A stretch of 9,175 bases of DNA, taken from the NCBI GenBank assembly GCA_905371725.1, contig CAJPML010000020.1:1-9175 (forward strand). The letters are read 5' to 3'. Under the pieces are notes generated by a model, which did no database searches, was not told where the DNA came from, and was given only the letters and a program-made list of their open reading frames with translations. This DNA comes from Leptotrichia sp. oral taxon 215. Lineage in GTDB: Bacteria; Fusobacteriota; Fusobacteriia; Fusobacteriales; Leptotrichiaceae. The position numbers and the translations under genes are program-made. This document shows, in pieces, positions 1 through 6,426 of the stretch; positions within the stretch are counted from its first letter, which is position 1; each line of letters starts with the position of its first letter.

Positions 1-39
1 ACTTAGAAACGGCTTTACTCTTTTTTTTAATGTTTTCAT
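1..39 (-). CDS. 5' end of an unidentified gene, cut by the window edge
   Basis: An ATG at 39-37 opens a frame that stays open to the window edge, giving 13 codons that begin MKTLKKRVKPFLS. A purine-rich GAAAGG lies a few bases upstream (about 46-51), a credible ribosome-binding site. The gene starts 62 nt after the histidine kinase stop codon, with no clear terminator between them, so it could be co-transcribed with the two-component genes. The basic start (K2, K5, K6, R7, K9) would fit the n-region of a signal peptide, but too little is visible to say. No function can be assigned. Confidence 0.5.
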   Translation of the reverse strand, partial: MKTLKKRVKPFLS

Positions 40-101
40 TTTTTCCTTTCTATAAATAACTCTATATTAATATTAATCAAAACAATTTCTTTAATTCTAT
101 A

Positions 102-1496
102 TTACAAAATTTTTTCAGGCAAATAAAAAGTAAAAATTGTCCCTTTCCCTAATTCACTTTCTACGGTAATTGTCCCTTTATGCTCTTCTATTATCCATTT
201 TACAATAGCAAGCCCAAGCCCTGAATTATCGCTGGAACGGGAAGAATCAACCTGATAAAACCGATTCCATATTTTATTAATATGTTCACTTGAAATTCCT
301 ATTCCATCATCAATAATTTTACATTGTATTTTATCTGAATTTTCTATTTTATCTAAAGTTATTACTATCATTCCATTTTCATTTCCATAAGTAATCGCAT
401 TTGAAATAAGATTTATAAAAACCCGTGTAAGCATATCCCTGTCAACATCTGCAAAAATATCATTTTTTTCATCATAAATAATTTTAATATTTTTCTCTTT
501 AGCATAATTACTTTCGACTTCGATGACTAACTGAATAATTTCATTCAAATTCTCATTTTTGATATTAAGTTTTTGATTCTTTTTATCCATTCTGGCGAGC
601 ATAAGCAGTTGGGAAATCAACGTTGACATCTTTTTGGATTTTTCTAAAATATTTTTTAATATATCTTTTGATTCTTCATTTAAGTTCAAATATTTCAAAC
701 TATATTCACTTTGCATACGAATTGCTGAAAGTGGAGTCCTTAATTCATGAGCCACATCCGATGTAAACTGAGCTTCTCTGTCAAACGCTTCCTGAAGACG
801 ATTAAACATCTGATCAAAAGTTTCAGCCAAATCATAGATTTCCCTCTCTCCACTTTGTAAATTAATTCTTTGAGAAAGGTCATCCCCTCTCGAAATTTTG
901 TTAACCGTTTTAACTATTTGCTCAATTGGACTAAAAGATTTTTTTGTTATAAATTTTCCGCTTAAAATAGAAACAATTATTAAGAATGGAAATATAATAA
1001 TAAATATTAAAATAATTAGTTCTATATTTTTTTCAAGGCTTGAAAAAGGTGTAATTCCTCTAATTAATATTTCTCCGTGTCCGATAAAATTTTTCCTTAT
1101 ATCATAAACATACCATTTTGAATTTGAATTTTTTTGTTTTACTATTTTTACTTTATTGCTTTCATCAGAATTTTGAGAAACTTCTAAATCAATATCTGTA
1201 TTTCCGTATATAAAGTTAAGATTTTTATCATAAATTGAAATAAAAATATCATCGGTTATTACACTAAGATTATTGTCAATTATTAACTCCCCATTTTCAA
1301 GTTCAATGCTCTTATTAATTTTTTCTACTGTTGTTTTAAGCCTTTTATAAACAGAATTTTTCACAGCAATAGAACTAATATAGAACATAGCTCCCAAAAA
1401 ACACAATACAATTATAACTATCATGCTTGTATACCATAACGTAATTTTTGTTTTTATTGAAATTCTTTTTTTATTATAATTAATCTTATTATTCAT
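102..1496 (-). CDS. Two-component sensor histidine kinase
   Basis: A 464-aa membrane histidine kinase that would autophosphorylate on His and pass the phosphate to the adjacent regulator. Visible order: basic N-terminus; TM1 about 18-42; extracytoplasmic domain about 43-158 of unrecognised fold, the presumed sensor; TM2 about 159-182; HAMP linker about 183-237; HisKA H-box with the phosphoacceptor at H250 in VAHELRTPL; then the HATPase_c domain with N-box (NLISNA, N362 and N366), G1 box DDGIG (396-400), F box (NRFYQ, 411-415) and G2 box GLGLA (426-430). All catalytic motifs are intact and the length is normal for the class. The ATG overlaps the end of the regulator gene by 8 nt (ATGAATAA), with an AAGGAAG ribosome-binding site just upstream, indicating translational coupling. 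The stimulus is unknown. Confidence 0.93.
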   Translation of the reverse strand: MNNKINYNKKRISIKTKITLWYTSMIVIIVLCFLGAMFYISSIAVKNSVYKRLKTTVEKINKSIELENGELIIDNNLSVITDDIFISIYDKNLNFIYGNTDIDLEVSQNSDESNKVKIVKQKNSNSKWYVYDIRKNFIGHGEILIRGITPFSSLEKNIELIILIFIIIFPFLIIVSILSGKFITKKSFSPIEQIVKTVNKISRGDDLSQRINLQSGEREIYDLAETFDQMFNRLQEAFDREAQFTSDVAHELRTPLSAIRMQSEYSLKYLNLNEESKDILKNILEKSKKMSTLISQLLMLARMDKKNQKLNIKNENLNEIIQLVIEVESNYAKEKNIKIIYDEKNDIFADVDRDMLTRVFINLISNAITYGNENGMIVITLDKIENSDKIQCKIIDDGIGISSEHINKIWNRFYQVDSSRSSDNSGLGLAIVKWIIEEHKGTITVESELGKGTIFTFYLPEKIL

Positions 1497-2175
1497 CTTC
1501 TTCCTTCAAGACATATCCTACACCTCTTATAGTATGAATTAATTTAGGCGTAAAATCTGTATCAATTTTTTTTCTTAAAAGTCTTATATGCACTTCTATT
1601 ACATTACTGTTTATTTCAGAGTCAAAATCATAAATATGCTGCTCAATTTTTTCTTTGGAAATAACTCTTTTTTTGTTTCTTATCATATATTCCAGCACTG
1701 AAAATTCTTTTGGAGATAATTTTATCTTCTTTTCATCCCTATATACAGTGTGTGTATTACAGTCAACTGTAAGATTTGCTAATTTAAAAATATTTCCTAC
1801 TGAATCAGACTTTATGCTATTTTTTCTAAGTATTACACGGATACGTGCGAGAAGCTCCTCAAAATCAAATGGTTTCACCAAATAATCATCAGCTCCATAA
1901 TCCAGCCCTTTTACCCTGTCCTGAACACTTTCTCTCGCAGTAAGGAACAATACTGGTGTCTGTATCCCCTTATTCCTTATCCTTTTCAACACTTCAAACC
2001 CATCCAATTTAGGCAGCATTATATCCAGTATCAGCACATCATATTCTGCAGAAAAAATATAATCTAACGCCTCTTGCCCATCAAAACAGCTGTCAACGCT
2101 ATAATTCTCTTTTCTTAGCGTTCTAGCTATAATATCATTTATCATTCTCTCGTCTTCTACTATCAAAATTCTCAT
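1489..2175 (-). CDS. OmpR/PhoB-family response regulator
   Basis: A 228-aa DNA-binding response regulator, partner of the overlapping histidine kinase. The receiver domain (about 1-118) has the acidic pocket E7/D8, phosphoacceptor D51 in LILDIMLP, the switch residue T79 in FLTA and the invariant K101 in LVKPF. The C-terminal winged-helix domain (about 128-224) has the family signatures LSPKEFSVLEYM and the terminal HTIRGVGYVL. I start the gene at the ATG at 2175, because family members begin directly with the first beta strand (MRILIVEDE), and a GAGG lies 9 nt upstream. An in-frame ATG at 2196 would add seven residues (MGTRIWK) of no family character. Regulator precedes kinase, a common order. 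Target genes are not evident; the pair may act on itself or on the gene leaving the window at 39. Confidence 0.94.
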   Translation of the reverse strand: MRILIVEDERMINDIIARTLRKENYSVDSCFDGQEALDYIFSAEYDVLILDIMLPKLDGFEVLKRIRNKGIQTPVLFLTARESVQDRVKGLDYGADDYLVKPFDFEELLARIRVILRKNSIKSDSVGNIFKLANLTVDCNTHTVYRDEKKIKLSPKEFSVLEYMIRNKKRVISKEKIEQHIYDFDSEINSNVIEVHIRLLRKKIDTDFTPKLIHTIRGVGYVLKEEDE

Positions 2176-2238
2176 TTTCCAAATCCTCGTTCCCATTATT
2201 TTGTTTCCAATTAAACATTTTTTATTTATTCAAAATTT

Positions 2239-2260
2239 ATTTAATATCAGCCTATTAAAT
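2239..2260 (-). terminator. Weak AT-rich hairpin between toxN and the response regulator
   Basis: A perfect 8-bp inverted repeat (2239-2246 with 2253-2260, ATTTAATA/TATTAAAT) with a 6-nt loop lies about 23 nt after the toxN stop. The stem is all A/T, and on the minus strand it is followed by AAATAAATTTTG rather than a clean U-run. It may be a weak terminator for the toxin transcript or merely AT-rich sequence. No convincing promoter for the two-component genes was found in this 86-107-nt gap. Confidence 0.25.
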
Positions 2261-2282
2261 TAATTGTTTTCTAAATTTGATT

Positions 2283-2834
2283 TTAAAGTGATTCTGTTAT
2301 GTATTCCTTCTCAAATTCTTTTGAAGCATGCTCCAGCACTTTAAAGTTATTTACTCTTCCATACATTTTTCTTTCAATTTTTGTTAACTCTAAAAAGTCT
2401 TTTGAAAATGTATCATATAATATTTGAGCTTTTTCAAAAATTTCTTGATGGATTTCATTACAAAATTTTAGTTGTTTGTCTAAAAGTAAATAATATTTTT
2501 TATCATTAATATTATCACTTTTTTTCAACATGCTCAAATTGACTTTAACCATTGATTTATAATGATTTAAAACTGGTATCATATTATTAAGGTTTATTAC
2601 TCCCAACTTTCCATTTTTTATTTTTATAATATCCATAGTTTCTCTCATTTTTTTGTGTTTCTCTTTAGGAGAAGATAACGGAGCAAAATATTCTCTATTT
2701 TCAACTTTTAATATAACTCCAATAAAAGGTCTGTCTGTTTTTTTTGACACTTTACTTTCATAACTACTCAAGTATGCTAAATAACTAGAAGTTAAAGTTA
2801 CAAAATATAGCTCCTCTCCTTTTTTCTTTCTCAT
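2283..2834 (-). CDS. toxN: Type III toxin-antitoxin endoribonuclease toxin, ToxN/AbiQ family
   Basis: A 183-aa protein (prototype ToxN is about 170 aa) expected to be a cytoplasmic sequence-specific endoribonuclease that cuts cellular mRNA and its own repeat RNA. Family hallmarks: N-terminal YFVTLTSSYLAYLSSYESKV (10-29), RPFIGVILKV (35-44), the signature YFAPLSSPKEKHKKM (49-63) containing the Ser/Lys region that forms the active site in ToxN and AbiQ, and INLNNMIPV (80-88). The C-terminal half (about 90-183) is helical and charged, as in relatives. The ATG has a near-perfect AAAAGGAGG 6 nt upstream. The tandem-repeat RNA gene and terminator immediately upstream complete the type III architecture, which strongly supports the call. 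Characterised relatives abort phage infection or stabilise plasmids; the role here is inferred. I see no truncation or lost motif. Confidence 0.93.
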   Translation of the reverse strand: MRKKKGEELYFVTLTSSYLAYLSSYESKVSKKTDRPFIGVILKVENREYFAPLSSPKEKHKKMRETMDIIKIKNGKLGVINLNNMIPVLNHYKSMVKVNLSMLKKSDNINDKKYYLLLDKQLKFCNEIHQEIFEKAQILYDTFSKDFLELTKIERKMYGRVNNFKVLEHASKEFEKEYITESL

Positions 2835-2840
2835 AATTAA

Positions 2841-2849
2841 CCTCCTTTT
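2841..2849 (-). promoter_or_regulatory. Strong ribosome-binding site of toxN
   Basis: On the minus strand AAAAGGAGG ends 6 nt before the toxin ATG at 2834. It is close to ideal, so toxin synthesis is probably limited by transcription reaching the gene, through the upstream terminator, rather than by poor initiation. Confidence 0.85.
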
Positions 2850-2857
2850 ATAATAAT

Positions 2858-2890
2858 AAAAGACGATATTTTGTATTTATACCGTCTTTT
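2858..2890 (-). terminator. Rho-independent terminator (attenuator) between toxI and toxN
   Basis: On the minus strand, 2890-2879 pairs with 2869-2858 to form a 12-bp stem with one G-U pair and a 9-nt loop. The stem begins AAAAGACG and ends CGUCUUUU, so the 3' arm supplies the U-run. It lies between the RNA repeats and the toxin ribosome-binding site, exactly where characterised type III loci carry a leaky terminator. There it makes short antitoxin RNA abundant and lets only some read-through reach the toxin. Sequence evidence is strong; the attenuating role is inferred from the family. Confidence 0.9.
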
Positions 2891-2920
2891 AAAAATACTT
2901 TATAACTAAAATAAACAAAA

Positions 2921-2973
2921 TTAGGGAGATTTAGACTTCTCGCTCCTATTCGTGCCTATTTTTTAATACCTAA
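2921..2973 (-). repeat. Antitoxin repeat, unit 3 (last transcribed)
   Basis: Identical over 53 positions to unit 2. It is followed by about 30 nt of AT-rich sequence before the terminator stem at 2890. Confidence 0.9.
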
Positions 2974-2982
2974 AATTTACAT

Positions 2983-3035
2983 TTAGGGAGATTTAGACTT
3001 CTCGCTCCTATTCGTGCCTATTTTTTAATACCTAA
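2983..3035 (-). repeat. Antitoxin repeat, unit 2
   Basis: 53 nt, identical to unit 3. Possible stems: UAGGC with GUCUA (one G-U pair) and GGAG with CUCC, interleaved as a pseudoknot, within an outer UUAGG/CCUAA closure. Confidence 0.9.
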
Positions 3036-3042
3036 CTTACAT

Positions 3043-3094
3043 TTAGGAAGATTTAGGCCTCTCGCTCCTTTAAGGTCTATTTTTTAATACCTAA
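3043..3094 (-). repeat. Antitoxin repeat, unit 1 (first transcribed, diverged)
   Basis: 52 nt with the same ends, A6 run and GGAGCGAGA core as the other units. It differs in the first stem arm and loop (UAGACCUUAA in place of UAGGCACGAAU) and in the pairing arm (GGCCUA in place of AGUCUA). GGAG now faces UUCC, which keeps pairing through a G-U. Confidence 0.85.
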
Positions 3095-3119
3095 TTTTGT
3101 CAATTATTTCCTTAATCAA

Positions 3120-3148
3120 ATTATACTATATTTCCTTTTATTTTTCAA
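3120..3148 (-). promoter_or_regulatory. Sigma-70-type promoter of toxIN
   Basis: On the minus strand, TTGAAA (3148-3143) and a perfect TATAAT (3125-3120) are separated by exactly 17 nt. Transcription would start near 3113, about 19 nt before the first antitoxin unit. It is the best promoter match in the window and fits the need for abundant antitoxin RNA. No operator-like inverted repeat overlaps it. Confidence 0.85.
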
Positions 3149-3209
3149 GGCAAATTTTTAATTTTCTCACGGTTTCTTAATAAATAAATTTTTCTAATCT
3201 TTCCATCTT

Positions 3210-3962
3210 CTATTTATACTCGTTCAAATCAATCCCCTGATCCATCGCGGCAAATACGCAGCCACAGTAACATTGCCTATACACATCATATTCTGCACAC
3301 ATATCGACTGAACGTTTGTATCCGTTATTTTTCTTAAAGTCAGATGGCAGGTATTTTACATCAAAAATTTCCTGAATTTCCAGTCCCAATGTATTTATAA
3401 GCTGGCTGTTCTTATGTGGACTTAACGTCAAGGCACTTCCGAAGTAGTCAAATCCCAATTCCTGAGCCTTTTTTGCCACAATGTCAAGCCTCATCTGAAA
3501 ACAGGCAGTACATCTTGCTCCACCCTCCTTTTCATTTTCCAGTCCTTTCACAGCCTTATAAAAATCCATCGGCTTATATTCATCTTCGATAAATCCAACA
3601 TTATTTCCAGTACGCTCGTTGAACTTCTTAATAAATTCCTCCTGTACTAAGGCTCTTTTCATATATTCTGCTTTTGGATGGATGTTATTATTTGCAAACA
3701 GAACTGTCACGTCTGCATATTGCGTTAAAAATTCCAGCGTATAAGTACTGCAAGGCGCACAGCAGCTATGAATCAATATTTTAGGACGAATATCCTTATT
3801 TCCCCAATCTGAAATCAGTTTTGTCAAAATTGTATGATAATTGATTTTCTGATTAGGATTCATTCTTTCCAGAATTTCCTTTGCATTTTTTATATCCCTT
3901 TCAATATAACTTTCCGTATTTTTTGTACTTTCCAATTGTTCAATATTTCCAATATTTTTCAT
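3210..3962 (-). CDS. queH: Epoxyqueuosine reductase QueH
   Basis: A 250-aa QueH (formerly DUF208) protein, the iron-sulfur enzyme that reduces epoxyqueuosine to queuosine at the wobble position of tRNAs with GUN anticodons, replacing cobalamin-dependent QueG. Cysteine motifs: HSCCAPC (65-71), CTAC (151-154), C222, and the C-terminal YRQCYCGC (228-235). FGSALTLSPHKN (174-185) is also family-typical. These cysteines bind the cluster and metal centre in the characterised enzyme. About 30 residues precede the MNPNQKINY segment, near which many homologues begin; this extension is helical and charged. The ATG at 3962 has GGGAGAG about 11 nt upstream, a rather long spacing, so M34 is a less likely alternative start. 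It appears monocistronic; no other queuosine gene and no preQ1 riboswitch is visible nearby. Confidence 0.96.
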   Translation of the reverse strand: MKNIGNIEQLESTKNTESYIERDIKNAKEILERMNPNQKINYHTILTKLISDWGNKDIRPKILIHSCCAPCSTYTLEFLTQYADVTVLFANNNIHPKAEYMKRALVQEEFIKKFNERTGNNVGFIEDEYKPMDFYKAVKGLENEKEGGARCTACFQMRLDIVAKKAQELGFDYFGSALTLSPHKNSQLINTLGLEIQEIFDVKYLPSDFKKNNGYKRSVDMCAEYDVYRQCYCGCVFAAMDQGIDLNEYK

Positions 3963-4217
3963 TAAATTATTTTCTCTCCCAAATTTTTTTATATATTTAT
4001 ACTAAACCCCATTTAAAAAATAGTAATAAAACTCTATAATAATTAATTTAATAGCCTTATCAAAAAAATGCTTTAATTCTATGGATTTCATGATTTTTAC
4101 TATTTAAATGGGAAATAGTATTAAATAATCATAATTTTACTTTCTCTACAATATTATAAAATTAGACTTGTCTACATAATCAAGCGTTTTGAATTATTAA
4201 ACAAGTCTACTAAAATT
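3963..4217. other. AT-rich intergenic region between the aminotransferase gene and queH
   Basis: 255 nt without a coding frame. It holds the hairpin at 4163-4209 and a loose, imperfect inverted-repeat pair (CCCATTTA at 4008-4015, TAAATGGG at 4105-4112). The queH promoter must lie here if the gene is transcribed alone; TATAAA on the minus strand (about 4001-3996) is a possible -10, but no good -35 accompanies it. Confidence 0.5.
4163..4209 (-). terminator. Hairpin after the aminotransferase gene, probable terminator
   Basis: A perfect 9-bp stem (TAGACTTGT, 4163-4171, with ACAAGTCTA, 4201-4209) encloses an inner stem of 8 bp with one bulge (4176-4183 with 4189-4197), giving a long two-part hairpin starting 8 nt after the aminotransferase stop. 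On the minus strand it is followed by ATTTTATAAT, a short U-rich stretch. It is likely the end of the 9096-4218 transcription unit, but the weak U-run leaves doubt. Confidence 0.5.
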
Positions 4218-5423
4218 TTAAAAATTATTATACTCTTCCAGTGCCTTTTTCAAGACTTTCATTCCATTTTCAATTTCAATCAAGTTATGTGTACAAAACG
4301 AAAATCTAGCTTCCTTTGTACCTTTTCCTGGCGTTGTATAAAATCCAGGCCCTGGTGCAAACGATAATGTTTGGTTTTCATATCTAAATTCAGTTAATAG
4401 CCAGATTGCAAATTTTTCAATATCATCTACTGGAAGTTCTGCGATTAAGTATAATGCACTGCTTGGCTTATATGTTACAACTCCTGGTATTTTTATGATA
4501 TTATTATAAATCATATCACGTCTTACTTTATATTCTAATTTTGTATTGTCAATATAAGTATCTAACGTATTAATTAAGTTTGTACTTGCATATTGCTCAA
4601 TTGTCGATACTGATAGTCTTGCTTGACAGAATTTCAGTGCTTGTGCTAAAAAGTCTTTATTTTTAGAAGCAATAACTCCTATTCTTGCCCCACATGCACT
4701 ATAGTGTTTTGAAATACTGTCAACTAAAATCACTCTATCTTCAATTTCTTTTATTGACATAAACGACTGATAACTTTTCTCAATTTCTTCATCGTAAATA
4801 AACTGTCTGTAAACTTCATCAGTAATAATATATAAATCATGTTTTATCGCAATATCCCTAATTAATTCCATCTCTTCTGTTTTGAAAACAATTCCAGTAG
4901 GATTGCTTGGATTTGAAAACATTATTGCCTTTGTTTTTGGAGTGATTAATTTTTCAATTTCTTCTCTTTCTGGCAAGTGATAATGATTTTCAATAGAAGT
5001 TTCAATTGGAACTAACTTTGCGTCAGCAATTCTCAAAAAACTGTCATAATTTGTGTAATATGGTTCAGGGACTAAAACTTCATCTCCTGGATTACAAATA
5101 GTTTGCAATGTAATTTGAATAGCCTCGCTTCCACCTTGAGTAATCAATATATCCTCAGGCAAAATATCAATTCCAACTTTTGCATAAGATTTTGAAAATG
5201 ATTCCCTCAATTCAATGATCCCTGCCGAATTTGTATATTTAACGATTTTTTCCTTATAGTTATTTAATCCTTCAAAGAATGTATCTGGCGTTTCTACATC
5301 TGGCTGTCCTATATGCAGCTGGTATACTTTCACACCAGATCTGTTTGCTTCGTCAATATATGGCACTAGTTTTCTAATTGGTGAATAGTGCATGTTTAAA
5401 ACTCTTTTTGAAAATTTTTTCAT
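4218..5423 (-). CDS. PLP-dependent class I/II aminotransferase
   Basis: A 401-aa cytoplasmic fold-type I aminotransferase, full length for the AspC-like group, which moves an amino group between amino acids and 2-oxo acids through pyridoxal phosphate. Visible residues: GGSEA (97-101) at the cofactor phosphate; NPSNPTG (171-177) with N174; TDEVY (201-205) with D202, which contacts the pyridine nitrogen, and Y205; Schiff-base K239 in SISKH; R247 in GARIGV; and substrate-carboxylate R373 in EARFSF. Substrate cannot be read from sequence; aspartate, alanine or aromatic amino acids are all possible. The ATG has AAGGAAGGAA 7 nt upstream. The gene lies 45 nt after the amidase with no terminator between, so co-transcription is likely, though a metabolic link to the envelope genes is not obvious. 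Confidence 0.93.
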   Translation of the reverse strand: MKKFSKRVLNMHYSPIRKLVPYIDEANRSGVKVYQLHIGQPDVETPDTFFEGLNNYKEKIVKYTNSAGIIELRESFSKSYAKVGIDILPEDILITQGGSEAIQITLQTICNPGDEVLVPEPYYTNYDSFLRIADAKLVPIETSIENHYHLPEREEIEKLITPKTKAIMFSNPSNPTGIVFKTEEMELIRDIAIKHDLYIITDEVYRQFIYDEEIEKSYQSFMSIKEIEDRVILVDSISKHYSACGARIGVIASKNKDFLAQALKFCQARLSVSTIEQYASTNLINTLDTYIDNTKLEYKVRRDMIYNNIIKIPGVVTYKPSSALYLIAELPVDDIEKFAIWLLTEFRYENQTLSFAPGPGFYTTPGKGTKEARFSFCTHNLIEIENGMKVLKKALEEYNNF

Positions 5424-5468
5424 TCTGTAATTCCTTCCTTATTTATCTATATCCAATTTATTGCCAAG

Positions 5469-6425
5469 CTACTGCTTGTTGTATTTTTCATTTAACGCCT
5501 TTAGGATGGCATAAGTTTCTAAATCAAGCTTTCCATCGTATTTAGACGGTCTGAAATGATACTGAAATACTTTTATTACATTCTTTGTCTGCTCATCCCA
5601 TCTTCCAGTTGTACTTATGGAATATCCGAACTTGCTTAATTCAGCTTGTACGGTTGCGGCTGGCAAGGATGCCCATGAAAGTGAATATTCATTCTCAAAT
5701 GCAGATTTTCTATCATTGTCATACCACATTCCTATGTTATATTTTCTGTAAAGCTCTTCCCACGGAAATAATGGACCCGGATCAGGCTTTCTTTGAGGGG
5801 CGATGTCTGAATGCCCCAAAATATTCGTTGCAGGAATTTCATATTTATCTGCCAAATATTTTACAAGGACAGCCACGTCTTTAATTTGAAAATCTCTGAA
5901 CGGCTCAAAACTTCCGCTTACGTTACCGCTGTTTACAATTTCAATTCCGATTGAGCTGTCATTCAAATTCTTGCTAGTTTTCCATTCACTTGCCCCCGCG
6001 TGCCATGCCCTTCTGTTTTCATCAACTAAATAAAATACTGGATCATTTTTCTGGTTTGATATTAGGTAATGAGCACTTACTTCATTGTTTGTCAATGCTC
6101 TTAAAGATCCGTCCCTGTCCATCGCTGTATAGTGAAGAATTATAAATCTCTGTCTATAATTCTGCCCTTTTGAGGAATATGACGAATCTACAGTTATTGA
6201 TCCTGCCGAATTTCTTATTGTCTGCATTCCTCCTCTGCCCGAGACAGAATTTCCGTTATTATTGTTTTCAGGCCTTTCTATAACTTTTCCTCTTCCATTT
6301 TCAATACGTATTTCTACCGGTGGTTTCTTCACGTCTTTTGAAACATCCTGATTATTTGCATTCAATACATTTCCAGCAGACAGAGCCAATGCTAGAAACA
6401 GTAGTTTTGTCCTATTTTTTCTCAT
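5469..6425 (-). CDS. amiD: Secreted N-acetylmuramoyl-L-alanine amidase, AmiD-like
   Basis: A zinc amidase expected to cleave the bond between MurNAc and the stem peptide of peptidoglycan in the periplasm. Numbered from the upstream ATG at 6437 (322 aa): signal peptide 5-27, ending near LNA and lacking a lipobox Cys, unlike lipoprotein AmiD of E. coli; low-complexity Asn/Gly linker about 55-75; Amidase_2 domain about 95-232 with likely zinc ligands H102, H209 and D219, catalytic E166 and K217; and a C-terminal peptidoglycan-binding domain about 260-318 (FQYHFRPSKYDGKLDLET). The stretch DIAPQRKPDPGPLFPWEEL and this C-terminus closely resemble E. coli AmiD. I start at the ATG at 6425 (318 aa): it follows the upstream stop by 1 nt and lies 12 nt after AGGAGG, which directly abuts the ATG at 6437. 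Function is confident; physiological role (recycling or remodelling) is inferred. Confidence 0.92.
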   Translation of the reverse strand: MRKNRTKLLFLALALSAGNVLNANNQDVSKDVKKPPVEIRIENGRGKVIERPENNNNGNSVSGRGGMQTIRNSAGSITVDSSYSSKGQNYRQRFIILHYTAMDRDGSLRALTNNEVSAHYLISNQKNDPVFYLVDENRRAWHAGASEWKTSKNLNDSSIGIEIVNSGNVSGSFEPFRDFQIKDVAVLVKYLADKYEIPATNILGHSDIAPQRKPDPGPLFPWEELYRKYNIGMWYDNDRKSAFENEYSLSWASLPAATVQAELSKFGYSISTTGRWDEQTKNVIKVFQYHFRPSKYDGKLDLETYAILKALNEKYNKQ

Positions 6426-6426
6426 T

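Larger units (their letters stand above)
2921..3094 (-). ncRNA. toxI: Type III antitoxin RNA, three tandem pseudoknot units
   Basis: Three direct repeats transcribed toward toxN: unit 1 at 3094-3043 (52 nt), unit 2 at 3035-2983 (53 nt) and unit 3 at 2973-2921 (53 nt), separated by 7- and 9-nt linkers, so the period is 60-62 nt. Units 2 and 3 are identical over all 53 positions; unit 1 differs at several sites. Every unit begins UUAGG and ends CCUAA, which can pair, and carries an A6 run near its 5' end. Inside, UAGGC can pair with GUCUA and GGAG with CUCC in interleaved order, an H-type pseudoknot as in ToxI. Processed units should bind ToxN and inhibit it, being cut from the precursor by the toxin itself. 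Three units would match the three-toxin, three-RNA ring known for ToxIN, which is inference here. Confidence 0.9.

Noticed and set aside
2921..3094. Possible short CRISPR array
   Set aside because: Only three long repeats (52-53 nt) with 7-9-nt linkers of related sequence; no spacers of CRISPR size and no cas genes. The position before a ToxN gene explains them.
3150..3209. Terminator after queH
   Set aside because: The region is AT-rich with A/T palindromes but no stable stem followed by a U-run on the minus strand.
2283..3209. Mobile element boundaries around the toxin-antitoxin locus
   Set aside because: No integrase, transposase, terminal inverted repeats or flanking direct repeats could be seen, so horizontal gain stays a guess.
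3963..4060. PreQ1 riboswitch upstream of queH
   Set aside because: No preQ1 aptamer-like hairpin with A-rich tail was found in the leader.
4008..4112. Inverted pair CCCATTTA / TAAATGGG as ends of a small mobile element
   Set aside because: The match is short, the extended arms differ by three inserted A residues, and no target-site duplication is visible; likely chance in AT-rich DNA.
5585..5884. Plus-strand open frame of 99 codons
   Set aside because: It lies wholly inside the amidase gene on the opposite strand, lacks a ribosome-binding site and gives no recognisable protein; the other plus-strand frames inside genes were dismissed likewise.
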